Positions 48,801-59,651 of a stretch of 64,000 nt of DNA are shown here, piece by piece; within the stretch, counting starts at the first letter, position 1, and each line of letters opens with the position of its first letter. The stretch spans positions 4,586,114 through 4,650,113 of the forward strand of contig CM031861.1 in the NCBI GenBank assembly GCA_018697195.1. Direction: 5' to 3'. The notes below the pieces were generated by a model. It searched no databases. It saw only the letters and a list, made by a program, of their open reading frames with translations, and was not told where the DNA came from. The DNA comes from Certhia americana. Taxonomy: Eukaryota; Chordata; Aves; Passeriformes; Certhiidae. Position numbers and translations under genes: made by a program.

Positions 48801-51800
48801 AATTGTATGTAACTTCTAAACTTGGTCTAAAATCATATGCATTAATCAAATGCCCGCAAAATTACAGAAAGCTCATGGTTTTTAAATGAGCGATCTTTTC
48901 TGCATTATCTAAACTGGATTTTGGTATGGCTTTGGGACACAATGATAAGTCTTAATCATATTTCTGGTCAGTTGTAGTGGCAAAGAGGTCATAAGATTAA
49001 ATTGAATTAGTCTATCCAGTTAAACACGTATGCTTTGATGGCATAAGCAAAAATTACTGCTCTAATCTCAGTCTCTCAAAATGTAAAGTGGAACATTTTT
49101 GAAGATGAATTTAGCTTGGTAAAAATTATGAAATTTGTGTTTTCCTGTCCACTTTTATATTTCCTTTGACGTTTCATTTTTGGCAGATTTAATGTGATAG
49201 ATTTTCGATGTTGATTTTTTTCAAATGATGCTGAAGACAATATAGGGTTTTCATATGACAGCAGGAATGGTTCTCACTGCCCTTAGAGTTCAGGGAGTGG
49301 ACACAGTGTACAATAGGCTCAGGATCTTATTCTGTGAACACTTGTGCCCTTTTGTGGCCCCAGATACCTGAACAGTCTAACTGGAATGCTGCTTGTAAAA
49401 AGGGAATCTTACATGAAGGCAGTCATTGGAGTCGCAAACAAAGATTTATGGTCCAGATGATCTTGTCTAGTGACACCTCCTTAATTTTAGCTAAAAGGAC
49501 AGTTTCCTGAATATTATTTGAACATGATTGAAATTATTGAAATGCAGTATACTAAATTTTTTTTTGTCTAACAACAAAAGTACAACTCCTTAGAAGAAGC
49601 CTGATGTGAAACAGAGCTTTCCTTTTCTTTTTTTTTTTTTTTTTTTTCTGTGACAGTGCATTCCTTTCTGTCCACATGTGAGATATGACAATGATACAAG
49701 ACACTGAATAATTTGATTGCAGTAGAATGCTTAATAGCAGAGAACAGGACAATAAATCCAACATGATTCCCTTCAATAACAATTGTAATATTTCTACTAC
49801 AGCAGCTCATTAAATGCATGTGAAAATAACAGGGCTGTAAAAAGCAGAATTTTTTAATTGTAGAGAAGTAGCTGGTGGTCATTTTTCTTTCTAAAAGTGC
49901 AGTTCATTGTCAGTCTTACTACACTGGTGTTACAAAGCAATCTGTAATACAATGGCTTTAGAATAATGCATCTTCTGTTGTTTGTAGCAGGATAAAAAAA
50001 ATGTGCTCATTTCATGTTGGTTAATGAATGTACAGGTGTCGATCTGGTATGTGTCTATTATTGGAAGCAATAAAAAAATGATGAATTTCCTAATTAAGCT
50101 TGAGAATGGTTCAGCTTTCCTTGGATATATGTTAAGGGTCAGCTATTTTCTTTACATTTGTTGGGTTTGGAAATTATTTTTAAGGAGATATGGAAATAAT
50201 TTTCCCCTCCTTTGAGATAAAGGTGTGTGGATGACTCCTATGACTTGAGGAAAAGAGGAACACGTCTGATGTTACTGTGCTGGCACGGAGTGGGACAAAG
50301 CTGACAATCCTTGTTTCTAATTTTTAAGATCTTTTCGGTCTTAAAAACACTGGGCTATAAGCAGATTTTAAAATTAACTGTTTTTCATTTAGACTGGCAT
50401 GAGAGTAGAATGGAGCCTTTCTTTATAGACTTTGAAGTGAGCTCTGAGGCTCATTGAATGTTGATGCTCTTGGCTGTAGTCAGCCCATTGTAACATTATG
50501 TCTGGCAGGTAGCCAGAACTGATTCTCAATTGTAAGATCTCAGAATAAGGTCCAGTAGTATCCTTTCTCCTCCCCACAACTGGAGATTAATTCTGCAGAG
50601 TGGTAGTAGGCTACTTCTTTAGGAGAAAATACGATACATTCTTTGCTGTAGGTTCTGAATATGCTTTCTGAAGTCTTGCAGAAATGCAGAGGTAGTAAAT
50701 ATAATTTTTTTCCTGCATAGAGTTCATAATTTGATGTCTGAATTTCCTGGTCCCTAAAAGCTTTCTGGTTTCTATCAGTGTGGATGATGATATTTGTTTG
50801 GTTAATGGCTTGTAAGGATTTATATTTGAGGTACAGATGTAATATTAGGATGTGACTTGTGGCCATACTGTACCTATAAACTATGTGATTTTGTTGCGGG
50901 CTATGTTTAAGCATAATGGGTGCATAAACCAGTGGTGCAACTCCATAATTTCATGGAATGTGTTTGGCTTGATGGTTTTATTTTGATGGCTTATAAGAAA
51001 GTGCCAAACACAGCAAACTGGAAGCTACTTGCACCTTGCTGCCAAAGGAACAGAGAAAAATGCATTGGCAATATTAATGGTACTCCATATATCTGAGATC
51101 ATAAACCTAAACCAGAAATCCAGAAAGAAGGTCTCAGTCTGTCCAGAAAAACTGAAAAAACACCATTATTTTATGATGTTGGAATTCTGCTTGCTATGCT
51201 ATGCTTTTCTGCCCAGGAGATTTACCATGGAGTTACTTTTGACATTTTAATGTGTTCTTTGTGTTTAGAAAAATTAGAATGCTGACACTTTCCTCTGTCT
51301 CATTTATTAATTTACTGTAAGGACAGAAGATAAGGATATCTTAACCTAAATTGCAATCACTTTTTTCCATGAGACTGTGAGCTCAATATTGTTTTCTACA
51401 TTTAATAGAAAACTGTTCACAGACAGTATTCCTTGCTATGTACCACTCTGCAGACAAAGAAATCTCATTTATGCCACTTGTCAAAGCAGTGTTTCTTCCC
51501 ATTGTCTATTTCTGCACAATGGGTGTCTTGTAAGGGTCAGATTGTAAATATTCTCTATTTAGAAGTAAAGTAATATATTTGTCAGAAAGCAAAAAAGATT
51601 TTTCATTCCATCCTTCAGTCTTAATATTGTGCAAAGGTTTAAGATGTGTATTGTTATATTTGCTATTTCAAACACATTGGAGGGCAAGCAGCTTTTAGAA
51701 ATAGTGAAGAGTAAGTGTGACATTTCATCAAATAACAGTTTTTATGTGCTGCTATAGCTTTCTTTATTCTCTTTCCTTACTTACTCATCTTACCCTTCAC

Positions 51801-54800
51801 ATAATTCCAGTGGGGTTTTTTAATGTTAGGTTTTTATGTTAGCAATGTTTTTTGAAGTGTCCCCTCTTAAGTTTCTGCTGTATTTGTAGATGCAAACAAT
51901 ACTTCAGTCCATCATTAGAGATACCAGTACATGAAGCTGAAGAAATAGGTGTGTACAGAATTTCTTTATCTTGTTGATGTTGATTAATAGTTTATATGGA
52001 AAAAAGTAGAGAAGTGACAAAAAATTCTGGTGTGTTTTGTCTTCATGTGCTATCTTAAGAAGAAAGGACTTATTTGCTGCCAGCTGGCGTATATTACCCA
52101 AAGTGTTGGGTTTTCCAGCCATTTACATTTTCTTGTTGTTATTTGTGCATAACCATATTTGGTCAATCTGTGGTCAGTTTCCTTGCAGAAAATAGGTAAA
52201 TTTTCTTTGCATTTGCCAACTATGAAGCTGGAAGCTGATTGAAAACTAAAGTAAACCTACTTTGGGCAAATTGAAGCACTTAGAAAACAGAGCATGTACT
52301 TGCTGAGTCACTTGTAATTGCAGAACTGAAAACTTTCCCTCTCAGCTGGAGATGGAAGTGCAGCAGAATATCTTTCCAATGTCTCCGTATAAAAGTCTTC
52401 CAGGCCACCACACTTCTATCCATGACCCAAATACATGCTCTCGCTTTGACAGCATCAAAACACCTTCTGTGCAACAACAGGGGAACAGGGATTTATGGTG
52501 GGGCCCAGTCTCTGTAATTTCACCACAGTGAAATCATCCATAAACAAATCATCAGTAGTTTTTATGGGTGTTTATATAACTTGTTTGGTAGTGGGAGAGG
52601 ACACAAATTGCCTGGTGTACCTGGTAAACAAAATAGTTTACTCATACTTTATATTGTTGAGTTCTCCATAGTGGATGCAGTTCTGCAGGTGATTCTGTTT
52701 TTGGTGCTATGAATGACTACAGAAGTAGGAGCTGTGACTTTGTACCTCAGAATTGCTTGGTTAACCAAGAGCAGCAATAAGCCCAGCAATTACACTATGC
52801 CATCCTCATCATGTTTAAATGATTTTGCAGCCATATGTTTGTTTCATGCTAGTCTGTGGCAAAAAATATGGGGGGAAAAAAACCTGAGGTTTTACTGAAA
52901 TGTGGAAGAGAAAAGAAAAAAAATACGTGGAAAAATTGAGCTGACAAGACTGAAAAGCAGCAGCTGTGCTGCGGGTAGCATTAGATTTTTAAGGAAGTCT
53001 CTTCCTCCTGAGGCAGTATAATGAAATGTGTTCTTGATGTGCAAAGAGAGACTGTGTCTCTTGAAAATGGAGAAATAAAATCAATTTTTATACTGCTTCA
53101 CTTCTGTTTTTTTTGTTAAGAAGTATCTTTCAGGAAGGGGTGAAACTCAGCAAGTGTGCAAATCAATGAACTATGTTTAGGTGTGTAGTAGCTGAACCTT
53201 TGAGAGGCGACGCTGAAATCAGTTGATAATTAATTGTTATTTTCAGTGCCAAAATGTCCAAAATAGCCACTGTGTTCTTACTACTTATCAATGGCTGGCA
53301 CAGTCCATCAGTCCTGCTGTACTTCTATGCCTCTATGGAGAGTACAGAAGGCCCTGCTATTTCCTCCTCTGAAAATAAGTACTGTTGATTTTTTGTTGGT
53401 TTTGATTTGTTTTCTTTCCCCCTTCTGTAAGGGAGCCAACATTTGCCAAGGGACCAGATATTTTTGAGAGGCTTAATACCTAAAATCTGCAATGGATTTT
53501 CTTTCTAGTGAGCTGAAAGAGTCTAATCTGATGAGTTTTGAATTTCAGAAGGGGACAGCTGGTTGACTGCACTAACCTTTTGAAACCCTGCATGTAAACA
53601 AGAGCTATATTCTTTGAAATGTAGACTGCTCTTTAGGTGCTGAATGGTATGGGGGATACCAAACAGCCGTGATTGGTGGGAATCCATCCTGACCTCTTTT
53701 AGAAAGTTTAGCCTTGCAGCTGTCTTCATTTTACCCCCAGTTGAGGAATAAGATTATTTGGCTTAATGCAAAGGGTAAAGCTTGGGTAATTAATCTGTAA
53801 CCATGGTGCCTCAGTGACAGTGGAGTGAGGAGGGGTCAGAACCCATTGCTGCTTTCCTTCTGTGTCCTTAAGCATATTTAATGTTGCAATCAGTGCAGCC
53901 TATGCAATTTCATTTGGTGAGAAATCAGTCTCAAATACCTCTTTCTATGAGATCACTACATTCATATATGAATAGATATGCATTCATATATGAAAAAAAT
54001 CCACTGTCCTCAAATGCATAAATAGTGACTAGAGACTCATCTGCTTTTTTCTTTAATTGTAAAACCACTATCTGCTCTTCAGTACGGTTCTGCTCTTCAG
54101 ATGTGCTGTATTTGGCTCAGGAAAATTCACAAAAACAGACATTTAATTTAATTTAATGTATTTCTTCAACTCTGCTCCTGTTTCAAACATCCTAGTTCTT
54201 TCCCTAATTTTGACTCAGCTGGAGCTGGAGCTCCTTTGGCACAAGTGCAGATTGTTATATGTTCCTGGGCACAGAAAGAATTAAAATGCTGTAAAAAATA
54301 AATAAAATAAAATAAATAGCAAGATCCGTTTTAAAGAAATAATAGTCAGTCTGTCCATTTGACTCAGAAAAAAACCTTGCATTTCTGTCTGTTATAATGT
54401 CATAGTGTGTAATATTGTCAGTTTCATATGCACCTAAACTGACAAAATTTAACTAGGTTCTGAAGTTAGCAAGGAAGAAATACAGCACTTGTATACCCGA
54501 ACTAAGTGTTTAAGGAATATCTGTTTCCTTTGTGTGAGATGACTGCTGCATCACTGGCTTATAAAACGTAATAGTAAATGTATAAGCCATTCCCATCAAA
54601 TAGGTGATATTCAGAAGTTGATCCTGCACTCAGGTTTACATGTTTTAGTGTTCACTTACATCATATGTTCGTGTGCTGCTCAATCTTGCTGGTAAGGTCA
54701 CATGTTAAAATGGGACTTTTAAATATAATGGAAAACTGTTCCCAAAACTATTCAGTAATTACAGGAGCATGGAAGTTTTTATCACACTAGATTAAAACTG

Positions 54801-56559
54801 ATGATACCTTGGAAGCAGTATGGAATAATTTAATCTGCCTTAATTCTTTCCATGTTCTTGAGAAATAAAGGATCTGTAAGGTAGCTTGTGCCAATCCTGT
54901 AGAAGAATAGTCAGTGTCTATAACAGAGTCTTGGTTTGTGTGAATATTTGCAAGGGCCCAGCTGGGGAAATACGTAGATGTGTTTTCAGAAGTTCAGCTG
55001 CTGAGCAGGCCAGAAACAAACATACATATCTGAGCAATCCCTTCAACCATCTCTTCAACCACCAAGGAAACCATTGAGTAAAATCACTTTACAAAGTCAG
55101 ATTTGTGAAACTGCCAGAGCTGTTCTGGGACCTGATAGGATGAGGTAAGATATTAAAGGAGGGTGATGGGAAAACAGTCTGATTTCAATGCCTGTTAGAA
55201 GGAGGTAGATAAAAAGGGACATTATGCAGTGAATGAGTAAGTGGAAATATTGATGCTATTCTAGAGACATGCTATTTACCTGTATCTTAACAGATGCTAT
55301 CTGTATCTGGGTGCTGCTTTTTCTAAACAAAGATTTAAAAAAATGCTTTTTGTGTAGAGAGACAATATTGGAGAGGAGGACAGTTTTTAGGCTCTTCCTG
55401 TTACTGTTCAGGGCTTAGAAATTATAGTATTGACATAGCTTTAACTGTTTAAAATGAAAGCTTTATAGTTGTTTTAAAAATGTCTTCAAAGTCTCCTAAT
55501 AAGAAAGCAGTATAAAAACCTTAGCACTTTCATTATTGGACAATAGAACAGGTTCTTCTTGTGCTACAGATACCTATGCTCCATACATTTTAGACTTCAT
55601 AAATTCTATATACCCAACTGAAGGGTAAACTTTTGGGGTTCTACAGATAACCCTGTTTTATAGTGTATCTGTGTATGTGTGGAAATCTGAGCGCTCAGCA
55701 CTAATGACACACTAATGAGGATGGAGAGAACTCCTCCCTGATTCCTGTGTAATGAAAAGGAGTAAGAAAGTCTCCTCATCTGGAGTAGATACCAAAATGT
55801 CATCATGGATGCTGATAAAAATAAATAAAAAATTGCAAAATTGTAAGAAATTTCATTGGTATATTTTTTATATAGATATCTGCTTCTACAGAATTAAATA
55901 CTCAAAACAGCTGATTATTTTTTTCAACAGCTAAGGCATCAAATTTGACTGTATTTTTGCAGATAAAAATACCAAATTATTTCTACAGATAGCATTGAGT
56001 TTGGTTTTTTTTTTATATCCTGCCACTTCCTTCAAATGCAAGAAATTATATTGGAGGCAAGTTCTGATTCTGGCAAATATATTAACCTGGAATTATTCTG
56101 CACTTCCACTTTTGCAATCCTATTGTTGGACAGTCTTGCATTTCAGTATATAAAAAGATGTTCACTTCCTTTAAATTCCTTGTATTTCAACAGAATTTTG
56201 TATTTATGTTGATGATGGCCATTAGTTCCTGTCCTTATGGCATAGGTCACACTGCTGAAAGAGAAACTTCAGCAATTGGTGTATTGTTAAATGCTCACCC
56301 AGCTATTGGTAATCTTGGTGTGTGTTTCTTTGTGGCCCAGTTATCAGTATAACCTCCTGTTACAGCGGCTTCTGACGTCCTGAAGTTGTCCCAAATAACT
56401 CCCACGGGGATGTTAAGCAGTGGGTTAAGCTTTTGCAAAATCTCTCTTCTTAACAGGCTATGAAGCTTTTGCAGGGTTTGCCACGGCAGGTAACCTTCCA
56501 AATCTTCTTTGGAGAAAGATCTGAGTCTTTTCAGACCTCCAGTGCTTTTATGTTTCACT
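45851..56559 (+). other. Presumed start of intron 1; no second exon recognised
   Basis: The sequence begins with the consensus donor GTGAGT. It contains the T/G-rich repeat at 46,020-46,375 and T tracts at 46,600-46,619 and 49,628-49,647, and is otherwise AT-rich. Short open frames such as 47,050-47,397 (115 codons) have no recognisable domain. The intron assignment depends on the exon at 45,789 being real. Confidence 0.5.
46020..46375 (+). repeat. T/G-rich low-complexity tract (GTTT-like)
   Basis: About 350 bp of degenerate TTTG/GTTT sequence with very little A and C on the plus strand lies about 170 bp inside the presumed intron. Two nearly identical 'atactgggatagagatgctcc' / 'atactgggtaagagatgctcc' segments occur at about 46,271 and 46,365, so part of the tract was duplicated. 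Open frames of 136-158 codons on both strands are low-complexity artefacts. Confidence 0.85.
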
Positions 56560-56731
56560 GGAATACGAGGAAGAGCTTCTTTACTCTGCAGGTGGCTGTG
56601 CACTGGAACAAGCATGTGTTCCACAGACAGCTTGTGGAGCTCCACTCACTAGACATCCTGAAGAACTCTCTGGACATGGTCCTGTGCCATGTGTTCTAGG
56701 ATGACCCTGCTTAAGCAGGGAGGTTGGACTG
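56560..56731 (+). repeat. CR1 LINE 3' end, left part (split by an LTR)
   Basis: The segment matches the CR1 3' end: 'gaggaagagcttctttactctg', 'gcactggaaca', 'cttgtggagctcca', 'acatggtcctgtgccat', 'gatgaccctgcttaagcagggaggttggactg'. It is interrupted exactly after 'ggactg' by the LTR at 56,732, and the remaining tail continues at 57,746. The reading direction is plus, the same as the presumed host gene. Confidence 0.88.
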
Positions 56732-57739
56732 TGTGGAAAGGGTTAACAGCTGGTCTGTAAACCAAGAGAAGGAGCTAACAGAAGAAGAATTTGATCAGAT
56801 TCACGTTTATCTGTGAAGAGAAGGAAAGCAAGATCGTTAACGTGGAAACCAAGGGAACAGAGACAAAGGACAGCTGCAGCTGAAAAACAGAATGAATAAC
56901 CTGTGTTTGAACTTTCTGCTGACACTTCCTCATGGTGGTTGTGTTGTGTTGTTGCCCATATTTGTTTCATTTAACTGGCTTATTTCTAAAGTTTTAGTGT
57001 TAATGGTTTGCTCTTATGTTCCCCCACGTTCTCCCCCTAAGTTACCTTGTATGGCATTTCCACACCCCTTGCTCCAGCCCCTTCCCGATCAATCACTGTT
57101 ACCGTGCCCCTTGTTCTGGCACCTCCATGTCACTCCAACCCTGAACCAATCCTTTGAGCCTAACTCCCCCTGGGCATTCCTGGGTGTTTCCTAAACCTGG
57201 ACACCCCACTGGACCATGTGACATGTGACCCAAAGAAATGCTGCAACCCCTTCACTCTGCCCCTGCTGGTGCCTCATTGGCTTGTGTTTGGTACCCACCC
57301 CTAGCTCTGTTACTGTATAAAATCCTGAGCACAGCACTCTTTGGTTCCTGACCCCTTCAACCTGAATAAACCTCCTTCTGGAACCTCAGAACTGAAGAGC
57401 CTCCTCCTTCTACTTTACCCAACCCCTGACTACAGTGAGAGCCCTTCCACTGTACAGCAAGTGGCTCTAAAGGTTCACCTGTCAGCACAAAACCCCACAA
57501 GTGTTGTTCCCCACACCTGGTGCAGCCACGGTGTCCTTCCAGCTAGCCCAGGCTCTCATGTGCTGCATCAGTGTTGGGTGCTTTGTACCACTGAGCGTGA
57601 TGGGGCTGTCCTAATGTAACCAGGGAGTGAAGTGCATGCTTTGGTGTATAAAAAAGGGATGTGTAGTTAAATTAAATGCTTTTCTGCCTTGGATACTTTT
57701 TGGTCGTGACTGTGTGTTGTGACCGTTCCTGCAACGACA
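56732..57739 (+). mobile_element. LTR element (ERVK-like) inserted into CR1, 6-bp target-site duplication
   Basis: The insert runs TGTGGAAAGGG...GCAACGACA and is flanked by the 6-bp direct repeat GGACTG (56,726-56,731 and 57,740-57,745). Removing it restores the order of CR1 blocks, which is independent proof of both ends. Six bases is the usual duplication for ERVK-type integration. Inside are two promoter and poly(A) modules: TATAAAA (57,316-57,322) with AATAAA (57,365-57,370), and TATAAAA (57,647-57,653) with ATTAAA (57,671-57,676). An internal CCCCACA at 57,515 pairs with the TGTGG start, so the 1,008 bp may be an LTR plus extra sequence, or two nested LTRs. No gag, pol or env is present. 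Confidence 0.82.
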
Positions 57740-57745
57740 GGACTG

Positions 57746-57795
57746 GCTGGTCCATTGTGGTCTTTTCCAACTTATCCATCCTATGATAATGTGAA
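57746..57795 (+). repeat. CR1 LINE 3' tail, right part
   Basis: It continues the interrupted CR1: 'gctggtccattgtggtc', 'ttttccaactt', 'atccatcctatgataatgtg'. This corresponds to the last block of the CR1 3' UTR and a decayed (ATTCTGTG)n tail. Confidence 0.85.
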
Positions 57796-59060
57796 AGAAG
57801 AGTGTTCATTCTTTTACCATCATTTCATTGACTTGCAGCATCATTTTCAGTCAAGGTAATTTGTGGCAAATGAAGTGGCTTATGTTGGGCTTCAGATTCT
57901 TATTTGTGTAGAGAAAAGTGGGATGATTACTTGTGCAGTTTTCTTGCCTAGATTTTCTTCCAAAAGCCTGTGTTGGAATTAATACAAAAACCCCAACTGA
58001 GGTGGAAAAAAGATGTAATCCTGCCTTCATAAAAGGGCAGCTATGGTTGTTTATGGGCATGATAAGGCTTACTTCTCCTTCATTTGGTTTGGGTTTTCAC
58101 CTAGGAGCTAGTCTGGGGATCTTTCTTAATAGGCTTGTGTAAATGTTTGTTTCTTAAAATATCCAGAATACCTGAATGTCCATAGCAGCTTCATTTGGAG
58201 TATAAAAAGTAATGGTAGAAAACAAACTTAATTCATATTTTTGTATCTTTTTGGATAAACTAAACTGATATTCTTTCTGTTTAAACCTGTATAATCCATG
58301 CTTGTTGCTATAGCCTAGGATATGTATAAGGAATGGAGGTTGGGTTTGAAGGTTCAGTTGTCTTCCAGTTACTGAAACAGGAATAACAGAAGAGAATAGC
58401 TCTTTCAGTGATATATTCAAACATATATATGTATATATTCATAGCGAATATCAAGTTGCAATCTTTAAAATAATAATTTTAAAAAAACCCATCCAAAAAT
58501 CCTAAAAATGCAAATGACAAAAAATTTCCTCAAAATACTCCAATAGTTCTCAAACAATTTGAAAATTAAGAGACTACTTATATTATTATTACAGTGTTAG
58601 CAACATGTTCTATCTTGCCTGTAATCTTTGTTTGCTTAACAGTTGCTTGGGTATTTTAAAATTGTAGGCCACAAAACCACGGTGACTATGGGATATTTCA
58701 GTGAAATTAATTTCAGAGTGAATAAACTTAAAGGCTTCAGGGAATCCTTTTATAGACCCTCAGACCACACTAGTTCTTTGACCGCTTCTGATTTGAATTA
58801 TTATTTTTGTGACACTGAGTAAAGAATTTCTTTTTCAATACAGAAATTATTTTAAGCAGTTGAAGTGACTATTTTAGTGTATATAAGGGTGGTTTTCATA
58901 CCTCATTTCAAAATCATGGTGGAACAAGCAATATAAACTTCCTCTATAAGAACTGGCAACAAATGTTCAAATGCCTCTTAAAAATGAGGGAGGACCCTTG
59001 GCTTTAGATATTTTAGCTTAAAAGCAGCAAACCACCAAAACTCTGATTTGCACTATGGAT
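57796..59060. other. AT-rich noncoding DNA (presumed intron), nothing recognised
   Basis: Only simple AT tracts, such as a (TA)n-like run at about 58,422-58,438, are visible. Confidence 0.5.
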
Positions 59061-59065
59061 CAAGG

Positions 59066-59646
59066 TGTGACATCCCACCCTCAAGGGGAAGAGTGCATCC
59101 AAGATTCATAGGTGCTTATGGTTGAAAGGGATGAAAAAAGTCACAGAGACCACAAAAATTCACAAGAGTTTTATTAGTAAATTACACAATTGGCATGCAA
59201 ATTGGTATGTTGGTGCCCGTCCTACTATCTAAGCACACGGCAGTGTGATAATATGAAGTAAAGAGGAAGGGAGGGAGGAAGGGAGGGAGGAAGGAAGGAA
59301 AGAAGGGGTACCTTTTATAGATAGCTCTAGGGTTGGGAGACCTAAGTTTCTCACTTTCTATTCAAGTGAGTTCTCATACACAGTCCAATCTTTCAGATCT
59401 TTCTGGAAATGGGACAGAGGGCTTCAGGGGTCTTTGGTGGTCTTGATCCCCACTTTTATAGTCCGTGGCCACTTCTCAGCCTCATTCTTGGCCCTTGAGC
59501 TGCACTGCATTGTGCTTATTTCCAAGAACTAGAATAAGGATGTTTGTCCTGGAAAAGTTCTGCTCTGCCTCTGCCTGCTCCAGCAGCATTTTCCTTCCCA
59601 CCGGGTGTTGAGACATACACATTACACCATCTTTTGGGACTCTGCA
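59066..59646 (-). mobile_element. LTR, minus strand, candidate 5-bp target-site duplication
   Basis: On the minus strand a clean TATAAAAGG box (59,311-59,319) is followed about 140 bp later by an AATAAA poly(A) signal (TTTATT on plus, 59,170-59,175). The element ends GATGTCACA at 59,066. The 5-bp repeat CAAGG occurs at 59,061-59,065 and 59,647-59,651, giving TG...CA ends. The right end is chosen mainly by that repeat, and the inverted repeats are weak, so the right boundary could be nearer 59,625. A GGAA/GGGA simple repeat (59,262-59,306) lies next to the promoter. Confidence 0.65.
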
Positions 59647-59651
59647 CAAGG

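Noticed and set aside
5405..59651. The same 5-bp duplication CAAGG beside two different LTRs (5,410 and 59,066)
   Set aside because: Five bases recur by chance often enough, and the two LTRs are unrelated in sequence, so no shared origin is inferred.
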